A stretch of DNA of 64,000 bases from Chiayiivirga flava (lineage in GTDB: Bacteria > Pseudomonadota > Gammaproteobacteria > Xanthomonadales > Xanthomonadaceae): contig NZ_JACHHP010000003.1 of the NCBI RefSeq assembly GCF_014202825.1, positions 332,229 to 396,228 of the forward strand, in the 5' to 3' direction. This document shows, in pieces, positions 50,208 to 58,527 of this stretch. Positions within the stretch are counted from its first letter, which is position 1; every line of letters begins with the position of its first letter. The position numbers and the translations under genes are program-made. The notes below the pieces were generated by a model. It saw nothing but the letters and a program-made list of their open reading frames with translations, had not been told where the DNA came from and did no database searches.

Positions 50208-53200
50208 ATGAAGAAGCTGTTGGTGTTGCTGGTTTCGGCCCTGGTGGCCGGCCCGGTGGTGGCGCAGGGCACGACCGCTGCGCAGGGGATCGGGTCCGCG
50301 GATCCCGCGGCCGCGATCGCGCCGAGCGGCACGTGGAAAGTCTGGGGCGGCGAGATCGCCTTCGCGTGGAACTTCGACCTCATGCGCGACTTGGGCATCG
50401 AGATCGCCGCGCCCAAGGCCATGCTCGACGAGGGCGTCGACCGCATGCAGCGGTTCGCGCTGCGCGACGCCACCGGGATCGATTTCGCGGTGAAGAACGG
50501 CAATTTCGAAGGCTTCGTGCGCGGCAGCCTGGCGATGTCCGGCGGCTACGACCTGCAGATCGGCAAGCAGACGATCTCGCTGCGCGACGCCCGCCTTGCC
50601 GTGCGCGAGGACAACCCGTTCCAGCTCGACCTGGTCGCCGCCGACGGCCGCGTCTGGTTCTATGTCGATCGCCTGATGTACGGCCTCAACCGCGCGGGCA
50701 ACACGCTCGACGTGCAGGCCATGGATCTGCGCGTGTCCGGCGCGCTGGCCGACCTGCTGGACGATCCGGGCAGCGAGGGCATGCCGGTCGCCGGCCTCCG
50801 CATGCAGTCGTATGTCGTGCGCGGCGGCTTCGCCGGCGTGACCAAAGGCTTCGGCTGCGGCAGCAGCAGCAAGTGGCCGGGCGACCCGGTTCCCGGAGCG
50901 CCGGGCCAGTCGTACCGGGCCGACGTCTTCATGAACGGCTTCAGCATGTCGTACTCGCGCAAGGATGCGCAGGCCAACGGTCCGGGCGGTACCGACGGTC
51001 TCGTGGTGTACACCCCGTCGTCGACGCTGCGCAACAACAACGCGAACGGCAGCGCCACGGCCACCATTCCCGGCGATCCGCTCGGCACCAGCAGCTCGAT
51101 CTGGGCCGCCGATGTGCCGTGGCGCCAGAAGTTCAGCAGCAACTGCGAGCCGTACGGCAACGACCAGCATCCGTACCTGATCTGGAACCTGTATCGCATC
51201 GACGCGCTCGGCCGCATCGAGCAGGTGGGCCGCTCGGGCGTGAAACACGCGTTCCTCACGATCAACGTGGGTTGTTCGGAAAATCCCGGCGACGGGCACA
51301 TCCTGGGCCGCGGCTGCGGCGACACCTACGGCACCGGCAACAACGACAGCCAGGGCGACCTGGGTCCGCGCCGCGAGCTGCTGCCGGCGACCGGCGTCTG
51401 GGGACGCTGCGGTTCGATCTACGACGGCAACTGCAACGGCAGTTCCGACGATTTCAACGGCTACAGCAACTTCGATCACCGCCTCAAGGTGCGCGAGAGC
51501 AAGATCGATCCGGGCGAAGCGGCGAACGCGGGCGCCACGTACCGCTTCGAGTCCTGGTACATCGTCCGCGACGACATCGACATCTACAACACCATGCAGA
51601 CGCGGACCGCGACCTTCGCATGGAACGCAGGCGCCAACCGCTGGGACGTGGGCAACGGCAATCCGCTCACGCTCGGCCCGGCGATCGACCGCTGGGTCGC
51701 GCCGGGGACGGCCGATCCCAATCAGCGCAACACCGAGCTGGTGATCGGCAAGGCGCGCAGCAAGGTCGCGGTGAAAGTCACCGATCTTGGCGGCGGCACC
51801 TTCCGCTACGACTACGCGGTGATGAACTTCGACTACGCCCATGCCGTCACCGAAGGCAGCGAACCGAACCTGCGCGTGCTGTCCAGCGACGGCTTCACCG
51901 CGTTCTCGCTGCCGGTGTCGGCCGCGCTGGACGTCACGGACATCGAATTTTCCGATGGCGACACCGACAGCGCCAACGACTGGACGCTGGTCGACGAACC
52001 CAACCGCATCACGTGGACGGCACCGGCCGACAATCGCCTCAACTGGGGCACCCTGTTCCGCTTCAGCATCACCGCCAACGCCGCGCCGATCGAAGCGCCG
52101 GCACGGCTCGCCAACGCGCAGGTTGCGCCGGTGCAGACGTTCGATGCGCTCTCGCTCGTTCCGCAGAGCGAAGCGGTCCAGACCTTTGCCGTGGGCGGTG
52201 CGCTGTCCGGGCTCGCGCCGGGCGGCAGCATTTCGCTTCGCCTCAACAGCGGCACGCCGCTGGTGCTGGACGAGGATGGCGCATTCGCGTTCGCCAACGA
52301 GGTGATCGAGGCAGGCGCGTACGAGGTGAGCATCGTCACCCAGCCCGCGACGCAGACCTGCACCGTCGACAACGGCAGCGGCACCATCGCCGGGGCCGAC
52401 GTCACCGACGTGCTCGTCACCTGCGTCGACCTGCCGCCGCCGACCTACACCGTGGGCGGCAGCGTCAGCGGACTGGGCGGAGGCCGCACCGTCTCGCTGC
52501 AGCTCGACGGCGGCGAAACCCTGAGCGACGTCGCGAACGGCCCGTTCGGATTCACCACGCTGCTCGGCAGTGGCGAGACCTATTCGGTGACCGTGTCCGA
52601 CGTGCCGGCGGATCGTGTCTGCGAAGTGCAGAATGGCAGCGGCACCATCGATGACGCGGACGTCGTCAACGTGCTGGTGCAGTGCACCGCAGTCCCGTCG
52701 TATCGCATCGGCGGCACGGTGTCCGGGCTCGATGGCAGCGTCGGCCTGCAGCTCAACGGTGGCGAGACGATCCAGCGCTCGGTCGACGGCGCGTTCTTCT
52801 TCGCGGGCGAGGTGCAGAGCGGCCAGCCGTACTCGGTCGCGATCACGAGCGAACCGGCCGGTCAACGCTGCAGTGTCGAAAACGGCACGGGCACGGTTGC
52901 AGGATCGGACGTCACCGACATCGCGGTGGTGTGCAGCGCGCGGTCGACGCACACAGTCGGCGGCACCCTGTCCGGGCTGCCGGCCGGGCGCAGCATCGCG
53001 TTGCGCCTCAACGGCGGGCCGGCGCTGGTGCTGTCGTCGAGCCCCACCTTCACGTTCGCGCAGACGTTGTTCGACGGCGCCGAGTACGCCGTGACGATCT
53101 CCAGTGCGCCCGCGGGACTGGAATGCACGGTCGAGAACGCGACCGGGATCATCGAGGGCGCGAACGTCACCGATGTGGCCGTGACCTGCCGCGAACCCGG

Positions 53201-53234
53201 GCAGGTGATGCCGTTCGTCGACGGCTTCGAGTGA
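50208..53234 (+). CDS. Large secreted protein with KHAF/ILGRGC core, four Cys-pair repeats and DGFE tail (paralogue B)
   Basis: 1008-residue exported protein (signal peptide 1-19, ending VVAQG). It shares with the protein at 46024 the core GNDQHPYLIWNLYRID (from 317), KHAF (346-349), ILGRGCGDTY (365-374), WGRCGS (398-403), SWYIVRDDIDIYNTM and YDYAVMNFDYAHAV. After residue 658 come four beta-domain repeats of about 82 residues (659, 746, 831, 914), each opening VGG.(V/L)SGL, with two cysteines near the end (CTVDNGSGTI..., then VTC). The C-terminus is PFVDGFE. ATG 50208 is used because it opens the signal peptide; the frame is open further upstream. Function unknown. Confidence 0.82.
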   Translation: MKKLLVLLVSALVAGPVVAQGTTAAQGIGSADPAAAIAPSGTWKVWGGEIAFAWNFDLMRDLGIEIAAPKAMLDEGVDRMQRFALRDATGIDFAVKNGNFEGFVRGSLAMSGGYDLQIGKQTISLRDARLAVREDNPFQLDLVAADGRVWFYVDRLMYGLNRAGNTLDVQAMDLRVSGALADLLDDPGSEGMPVAGLRMQSYVVRGGFAGVTKGFGCGSSSKWPGDPVPGAPGQSYRADVFMNGFSMSYSRKDAQANGPGGTDGLVVYTPSSTLRNNNANGSATATIPGDPLGTSSSIWAADVPWRQKFSSNCEPYGNDQHPYLIWNLYRIDALGRIEQVGRSGVKHAFLTINVGCSENPGDGHILGRGCGDTYGTGNNDSQGDLGPRRELLPATGVWGRCGSIYDGNCNGSSDDFNGYSNFDHRLKVRESKIDPGEAANAGATYRFESWYIVRDDIDIYNTMQTRTATFAWNAGANRWDVGNGNPLTLGPAIDRWVAPGTADPNQRNTELVIGKARSKVAVKVTDLGGGTFRYDYAVMNFDYAHAVTEGSEPNLRVLSSDGFTAFSLPVSAALDVTDIEFSDGDTDSANDWTLVDEPNRITWTAPADNRLNWGTLFRFSITANAAPIEAPARLANAQVAPVQTFDALSLVPQSEAVQTFAVGGALSGLAPGGSISLRLNSGTPLVLDEDGAFAFANEVIEAGAYEVSIVTQPATQTCTVDNGSGTIAGADVTDVLVTCVDLPPPTYTVGGSVSGLGGGRTVSLQLDGGETLSDVANGPFGFTTLLGSGETYSVTVSDVPADRVCEVQNGSGTIDDADVVNVLVQCTAVPSYRIGGTVSGLDGSVGLQLNGGETIQRSVDGAFFFAGEVQSGQPYSVAITSEPAGQRCSVENGTGTVAGSDVTDIAVVCSARSTHTVGGTLSGLPAGRSIALRLNGGPALVLSSSPTFTFAQTLFDGAEYAVTISSAPAGLECTVENATGIIEGANVTDVAVTCREPGQVMPFVDGFE
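52182..53209 (+). repeat. Four tandem ~250-bp coding repeats (Cys-pair beta domains)
   Basis: Four consecutive segments of paralogue B starting at 52182, 52443, 52698 and 52947 encode related domains of 80-84 residues. Common pattern: GG, SGL, a run ending LRLN or LQLNGG, an aromatic FxF, YxVxI, then C.V.N..G.I..A.VTDV.V.C. The two cysteines per unit are spaced about 20 residues and probably form one disulfide each. DNA identity is moderate, so the duplications are old. Confidence 0.85.
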
Positions 53235-53259
53235 TCGCGCGTCGCTGACGCGCCTGCGC

Positions 53260-53313
53260 GCCGGATCGCGGCCATCGCGATCCGGCACGGTGCGCGGCGC
53301 AACGCCGCGCACC
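53260..53313 (+). terminator. Two adjacent strong hairpins after paralogue B
   Basis: GCCGGATCGCG (53260-53270), five bases, CGCGATCCGGC (53276-53286) is a perfect 11-pair stem. Two bases on, GGTGCGCGGCG (53289-53299), CAA, CGCCGCGCACC (53303-53313) is another perfect 11-pair stem. Neither has a T tract. They start 25 bases after the stop codon and probably end or protect the transcript of the secreted-protein cluster. The rest of the 301-base gap up to 53535 shows no gene; its last part must hold the promoter of the double-SDR gene. Confidence 0.55.
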
Positions 53314-53535
53314 TTCCGGCACCGGGCCGCGGCCAGTGCCGACTGCCGCCGCACCGCATGCGCGCGGTGCTGCAATCCGACGCCCGATGCTGCGTTGCCG
53401 CACACATCCGCGGCACCCGCACGGCAAAGTCCTAGGCAGAATCCCGGCGCACGGCTATCTTTGGCGCGGGAGCACCATGCGCGTCCGTACGGCTGTCTGC
53501 AGCGGCGGATGTCCGATCATCGGGGGAGGGAACAC

Positions 53536-55524
53536 ATGTCGTATTTCGTCACCGGCGCCACCGGTTTCATCGGCCGCCATCTCGTCGCCAACCTGCTCAA
53601 GCGCAAGGGCGACATCCACGTGCTGGTGCGGCGCGAGTCGAAGCAGAAGCTCGACGACCTGATCGAGCGCATGGACTGGGACGCGGCACGCATCAAGCCC
53701 GTGTTCGGCGACCTCGAGAAACCGAAGCTCGGCCTCACCGCCGCGCAGATCAAGGCGCTCGCCGGCAAGGTGAAGCATTTTTTCCACCTCGCGGCCGTCT
53801 ACGACATGGCTGCGGACGCGCAAAGCCAGCAGATCGCCAACATCGAGGGCACGCGCCACGCGGTGCAGCTGGCCGAGGCGATCAAGGCCGGCTGTTTCCA
53901 CCACACCAGTTCCATCGCCGTCGCGGGCCTTTACCCCGGCGTGTTCCGCGAGGACATGTTCGACGAGGCCGAAGACCTCGATCACCCGTACTTCCGCACC
54001 AAGCACGATTCGGAAAAGGTCGTGCGCGTCGAATGCGCGATCCCGTACCGCATCTACCGCCCGGGCGTGGTCATCGGGCATTCGAAAACCGGCGAGATCG
54101 ACAAGATCGACGGCCCGTACTACTTCTTCGGCCTGATCAAGAAACTGCGCCAGACGCTGCCGCCGTGGATGCCGACGATCGGCATCGAGGGCGGCCGCAT
54201 CAACATGGTGCCGGTCGACTATGTCGCCGATGCGATGGACCACATCGCCCACAAGGCCGGGCTCGACGGCGGCGTGTTCCATCTCACCGATCCGGCGCCG
54301 CGCCGCATCGGCGAAGTGCTGAACCTGTTCGCGCGCGCCGGCCACGCGCCGCAGATGACGATGCGCCTGGACGCGCGCATGTTCGCCTTCATCCCCGCGC
54401 CGGTGCGCATGGCGCTCGGCAACCTGCCGCCGGTGAAGCGCTTCATCGGCATGCTGCTGCGCGATCTTGGCATCCCGCGCGAGGTGGTGAAGTTCGTCAC
54501 GTACCCGACGCGTTTCGATTCGCGCGAGACCGAGCGCGCCCTCAAGGGCAGCAGGATCCGCATCCCGGACCTGGAAGAGTACGCCTGGCGGCTGTGGGAC
54601 TACTGGGAGCGGCACCTGGATCCGGCGCTGTTCGTCGACCACACCCTGCGCGGTCGCGTCGGCGGCAAGGTGGTGCTGATCACCGGCGGGTCGGCCGGCA
54701 TCGGCAAGGCGGCCGCGCTGAAGGCCGCCGCCGCGGGCGCAAAGACCATCATCGTGGCGCGCGGGGAGGAAGAACTGTTTGCCACGCGCGACGAAATCGT
54801 CGCCGCCGGCGGCGAGTGTTTCGCCTACACCTGCGATCTTGCCGACATGGCCTCGTGCGACGCGCTGGTGGCGAAGGTGATGGAAGACCACGGCGGCGTC
54901 GACGTGCTGGTGAACAATGCCGGCCGCTCGATCCGCCGTTCGATCGAGCTCAGCTACGACCGCTTCCACGATTTCGAACGCACGATGCAGCTCAACTATT
55001 TCGGCTCGCTGCGCCTGATCATGGGCTTCCTGCCCGGCATGACGGAAAAACGCCGCGGCCACATCATCAACATCAGCTCGATCGGCGTGCTGGCGAACTC
55101 GCCGCGCTTCTCCGCGTACGTGGCGTCCAAGGCCGCGCTCGATGCCTTCAGCCGCTGCGCGCAGGGCGAGCTCTCGGGCAAGGGCATCGCCTTCACCACG
55201 ATCAACATGCCGCTGGTGAAGACCGCGATGATCGCGCCGACCAAGATGTACGACAGCGTGCCCACGCTGAGCCCCGACGAAGCCGGCGATCTGATCGTGC
55301 AGGCCATGATCGAACGTCCGAGCCGCATCGCGACGCGCCTGGGCATCTTCTCCAGCGTGCTCAACGCGGTGGCCCCGAAGGCCTACGAGATCGTCATGAA
55401 CACCGCGTTCGAGCTGTTCCCCGACTCCGCGGCGGCCAAGGGCATCAAGGGCGTGCGCGGGGGCGAGCAGGCCACGAGCGAGCAGATCGCGTTTGCGGCG
55501 CTGATGCGCGGGGTGCACTGGTAG
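53536..55524 (+). CDS. Double short-chain reductase fusion, acyl-CoA reductase-like
   Basis: 662-residue fusion of two Rossmann reductases. Residues 1-375 form an extended SDR/fatty acyl-CoA reductase-like half with TGATGFIGRHLVANLL (cofactor), HLAAVYDM, the catalytic YFRTK and YRPGVVIGHSKTG. Residues 376-662 form a classical SDR with TGGSAGIGKAAAL, VLVNNAGRSIRRSIELS, NISSIGV and the catalytic YVASKAAL. The architecture resembles mycobacterial AcrA1-type proteins, so reduction of long-chain acyl-CoA to aldehyde or alcohol (wax ester-like metabolism) is a reasonable but unproven role. Both catalytic centres look intact. GGGGAGGGAACAC precedes ATG 53536, nearly the same leader as the reductase gene ending at 32593. 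Confidence 0.9.
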   Translation: MSYFVTGATGFIGRHLVANLLKRKGDIHVLVRRESKQKLDDLIERMDWDAARIKPVFGDLEKPKLGLTAAQIKALAGKVKHFFHLAAVYDMAADAQSQQIANIEGTRHAVQLAEAIKAGCFHHTSSIAVAGLYPGVFREDMFDEAEDLDHPYFRTKHDSEKVVRVECAIPYRIYRPGVVIGHSKTGEIDKIDGPYYFFGLIKKLRQTLPPWMPTIGIEGGRINMVPVDYVADAMDHIAHKAGLDGGVFHLTDPAPRRIGEVLNLFARAGHAPQMTMRLDARMFAFIPAPVRMALGNLPPVKRFIGMLLRDLGIPREVVKFVTYPTRFDSRETERALKGSRIRIPDLEEYAWRLWDYWERHLDPALFVDHTLRGRVGGKVVLITGGSAGIGKAAALKAAAAGAKTIIVARGEEELFATRDEIVAAGGECFAYTCDLADMASCDALVAKVMEDHGGVDVLVNNAGRSIRRSIELSYDRFHDFERTMQLNYFGSLRLIMGFLPGMTEKRRGHIINISSIGVLANSPRFSAYVASKAALDAFSRCAQGELSGKGIAFTTINMPLVKTAMIAPTKMYDSVPTLSPDEAGDLIVQAMIERPSRIATRLGIFSSVLNAVAPKAYEIVMNTAFELFPDSAAAKGIKGVRGGEQATSEQIAFAALMRGVHW

Positions 55525-55559
55525 CGGCGGCGGCGGCGGCGCGCCGTCCTGCCCGATAC

Positions 55560-55662
55560 CCGTCGTCCCGGCGAAAGCCGGGACCCAGCGACGTGGCTTT
55601 GGATTCGATGGGTCGGATGAGCCGGCAACGCCACTGGGTCCCGGCTTTCGCCGGGACGACGG
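55560..55662. repeat. 103-bp inverted-repeat element (copy 1)
   Basis: Perfect 29-base inverted repeats at 55560-55588 (CCGTCGTCCCGGCGAAAGCC...) and 55634-55662 enclose 45 bases. Each arm also contains its own small palindrome (CCCGGCGAAAGCCGGG). The same element, slightly diverged, lies at 63005-63093. It sits between the convergent double-SDR gene and the gene ending at 55699. The arms are of the extragenic palindrome type common in proteobacteria. Confidence 0.9.
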
Positions 55663-55698
55663 TGGGTTCATGCGTCCGCTTGTGCTGTGCTACGACGC

Positions 55699-56190
55699 TC
55701 AAAACGCGTCCGTCTCCCCCGTGAACTCCTTTTCGATCAGGTCCGCACTCGCCGCCGCCGTATCGATCGCACTGTCGAGCTGGTCCGCCGACGCATCCGC
55801 CGGAATCTTCACGACGAACACCGCATACCCGTCGCCCTGCTTGACCCAGCTGCCGAGGATCACCTCGTGGCTGTGTTCCAGCAGCCGGTTCGCCACCTTC
55901 GCCGGCAGCATGCCCTTCTCCAGCGACTGGTAGCCGTTCGACCAGATCTCGCGCACCGCCAGTCCGTCGACGCGGTGCACGTTCGACATCACGTAGACCA
56001 GCTGCGTGCGGCCGTCGCCCATGTCGACGGTGATGGCGTAGTCGTTGTCCTCGTCCACCTCGTACGGCGTGCCGCGCGCTTCAAGATGGCGCTTGACCAG
56101 CGGATCGGCCTTGTCGGCGGCAGACGCCGGCGCGGCCAGCAGGCTTGCGCTCAGCAGGAGCAGGAGCAGGAGCGGCGAGGGCAGGTTCAT
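55699..56190 (-). CDS. Small exported hypothetical protein
   Basis: 163-residue exported protein (signal peptide 1-24: leucine run ending APASAAD). The mature part looks like one alpha/beta domain: KRHLEARGTPYEVDEDNDYAITVDMGDGRTQLVYVMSNVHRVDGLAVREIWSNGY, in consecutive pieces, then VANRLLEHSHEVILGSWVKQGDGYAVFVVKIP and an acidic end. The pattern resembles YbjN/CesT-like folds, but this is a guess. ATG 56190 begins the signal peptide. It is divergent from the AsmA-like gene. Confidence 0.75.
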   Translation of the reverse strand: MNLPSPLLLLLLLSASLLAAPASAADKADPLVKRHLEARGTPYEVDEDNDYAITVDMGDGRTQLVYVMSNVHRVDGLAVREIWSNGYQSLEKGMLPAKVANRLLEHSHEVILGSWVKQGDGYAVFVVKIPADASADQLDSAIDTAAASADLIEKEFTGETDAF

Positions 56191-56321
56191 ACGGACGTTC
56201 CGGCGTGGGCGTGGTGCGTAGTCTGAGCGCGGCCGGGCATGAACGTCCACCGCGGCGCACGCTTCGCAGGCGGCGGCGCTTGCGGCATGCTGACGGACAC
56301 CGCTCACGGGGGAACACAGCC

Positions 56322-58487
56322 ATGGCACGAGGTCCTGCCCGCCGCACCGCGCGCTGCCTGGTCGTGCTGGTGCTGGTGCTGTATGGCGCCTACCTCGTTG
56401 CGGCGAACCTGTTCATCAACTCCCCGCTCGCGGCGCCGCTGCTCAACCGCAAGCCCGAGCGCTTCACGATGGACTGGTCGTGGGGGCTGAGCGCGTGGCC
56501 GGGGCAGGTGGTGTTGTGGGATCTGCATCTGCGCGGACAGGCGCGGCACATCGTGTGGTCGGTGGAGGCGGGGCGTGCATCGGGTTACATCGCCGCGTTG
56601 CCGTTCGCGCGGCGCACGCTGCGCGTGCCGCTGGCGCGCGCGAGCGACCTGCGCGTGGCGATCGAGCGCGTGCCGGACGAACTGCCGCCGGCCGAGGCGC
56701 GCGACAACGGCTTCGTGCTGGAGTTTCCCGTCATCCGGTTCGATACGCCGCTGCAGGCGACGATCGAAGGCGTCGCGATCCGCGGCCACGCGCAGGGACA
56801 GGCCGGATGGCGGCAACAACTGCGCGGTGGCCCGATGCAGGTGTTTGCGTCCAGCGTGCACATGACGCAGACGCAGATCGCGCGCAAGGACCAGGCCTGG
56901 CTGCACGCGGTGGATTTCACCCTCGACGCCCGGGTCGACGAACACCGTCGCCGCGACTCTCCAGGGCTGGGACTGCTGCAGCACCTCGTCGCGCAGCTGC
57001 GGCTGCAGGGGGTGACCAACACCCTGGCCATCGACTACCGCGACCCGGTCCCGGCCTGGTCGTTTTCGCCCGGCGCCGGCACCGTCGTGGCCGACCTCAC
57101 CCTCGATCACGGGATCCTCGCGCGGGGCGGATCCCTCGCGCTGCTGCTGCCGGTGCACGCTCGCCTGCAGGACGGCAGCGAAAACAGCGGCGATGCCGAC
57201 CTGCGGTTTTCGGTCGACGACGGCCTGCGCCTGCAGGCCGCGGTGCCGCCGATCGACGTGCTGCGCTCGGATGCGAAACTCGACCTGCGCCTGCCCACGC
57301 GCGACCTGCCGCTGCCGCCGTGGGACGCGCAGCTGCGTCGCATCGACGGCAGCGCCACGCTGCATTCGCGTTTCGACTCGCTCGGCTGGATCACGCCGAT
57401 GCTGGAACGGCTCAAGGGACTGGAACTCGACGGCAGCGGCGAGGTGCACGCTGTCGTGCAGATCGTCGACGGCACGCTGGCGCAGGGCACCTCTGTCACG
57501 GTCGACCGCGCCGACATGCATCTGGTGGCCTTCGAGCACCGCGTCAGCGGCCTCGCGCACGCGCAGGCGGATGTGGTCGCGGACGAACGCCTCGGCCAGC
57601 GCGTGCGCGCGAAGGTCACGTTCGACCGCTTCGACATCGCCGCGGCGGATGCGCCCACGTCCGCGCTCGGTGCCGGCGGCAACCTCGTGGTGGACCTCGA
57701 CGCCGGCGGCGCACTCGACACGCTGCGCGACAACATCGCGGTGCGGATGCAGTTCGACGACGCACGGCTGCCGGACCTGCGCCTGTTCAACCGCTACCTG
57801 CCGGCACACGGCGTCGAACTGCTCGCCGGCACCGGCACGCTCGCCGCCACCATGCACATGGACGCGCAGAAAAACACCAGCGGCGGCCGCATCCGGCTCG
57901 ACACGCAACGGTCCGGACTGCGCGTGGGCGATCTCGCGTTCACCAGCGACGTGGCCGTCGACGCGCGCCTCGCCGACGCGGCCCTCGGCGACATGCGCTT
58001 CGAGGCCGGCGGCAGCACGGTGTCGCTGCGGAACGCCCGCATCGACTCGCCCAAGGGCGAGCGCGACAGCGCGTGGTGGGCCACGCTCAAGCTGCGCGAG
58101 GGCGACATCTCGCTGTCGCGTCCGCTGCTGGTGCGGGCGCGTGGCGAGGCGACGATGCGCGACATCGGTTTCGTGCTGTCGCTGTTTTCGGCGAAGAAGG
58201 ATTTCCCGAAATGGATCGCGCGCCTGCTCGACGCGGGCGAGGCCACGGTCGAGGGCCAGCTGCATCTGGTCGAAAAGGAAGTGGTGGTGGACCGCGTGGT
58301 CGCGAGCAACGACCGCTTCGACGTGCAGGCCCGCCTGCGACTGGGCGAGGGCAAGCCGACCGGTGACCTGTACGCGCGCTGGGGCGTGCTCGGACTCGGC
58401 ATCGAGCTCAAGGCCGGCGAACGCGACATGCGTGTCGTCGGCGCAAAGAAGTGGTTCGAGGCGCAGCCCAACTACCTGCCGGAATAG
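56322..58487 (+). CDS. Membrane-anchored AsmA/TamB-like protein
   Basis: 721-residue protein with one N-terminal membrane helix (about 12-33) and a large beta-rich periplasmic part. The design recalls AsmA/YdbH/TamB-like envelope proteins that form long lipid-transfer grooves: ERFTMDWSWGLSAWPGQVVLWDLHLRG near the start, repeated amphipathic strands, and AATMHMDAQKNTSGGRIRLDTQRSGLRVGD later. It ends GIELKAGERDMRVVGAKKWFEAQPN. The exact subfamily is not determined. ATG 56322 is the start directly before the helix. Uup follows 40 bases later. Confidence 0.78.
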   Translation: MARGPARRTARCLVVLVLVLYGAYLVAANLFINSPLAAPLLNRKPERFTMDWSWGLSAWPGQVVLWDLHLRGQARHIVWSVEAGRASGYIAALPFARRTLRVPLARASDLRVAIERVPDELPPAEARDNGFVLEFPVIRFDTPLQATIEGVAIRGHAQGQAGWRQQLRGGPMQVFASSVHMTQTQIARKDQAWLHAVDFTLDARVDEHRRRDSPGLGLLQHLVAQLRLQGVTNTLAIDYRDPVPAWSFSPGAGTVVADLTLDHGILARGGSLALLLPVHARLQDGSENSGDADLRFSVDDGLRLQAAVPPIDVLRSDAKLDLRLPTRDLPLPPWDAQLRRIDGSATLHSRFDSLGWITPMLERLKGLELDGSGEVHAVVQIVDGTLAQGTSVTVDRADMHLVAFEHRVSGLAHAQADVVADERLGQRVRAKVTFDRFDIAAADAPTSALGAGGNLVVDLDAGGALDTLRDNIAVRMQFDDARLPDLRLFNRYLPAHGVELLAGTGTLAATMHMDAQKNTSGGRIRLDTQRSGLRVGDLAFTSDVAVDARLADAALGDMRFEAGGSTVSLRNARIDSPKGERDSAWWATLKLREGDISLSRPLLVRARGEATMRDIGFVLSLFSAKKDFPKWIARLLDAGEATVEGQLHLVEKEVVVDRVVASNDRFDVQARLRLGEGKPTGDLYARWGVLGLGIELKAGERDMRVVGAKKWFEAQPNYLPE

Positions 58488-58527
58488 CGGCGCCGCATCG
58501 TCTGCGCGCATTCGTTAGAATGCCCGG

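Noticed and set aside
49995-53405. 1136-codon open frame antisense to secreted paralogue B
   Set aside because: Same reason; composition follows the opposite strand gene and it runs into the downstream hairpins.
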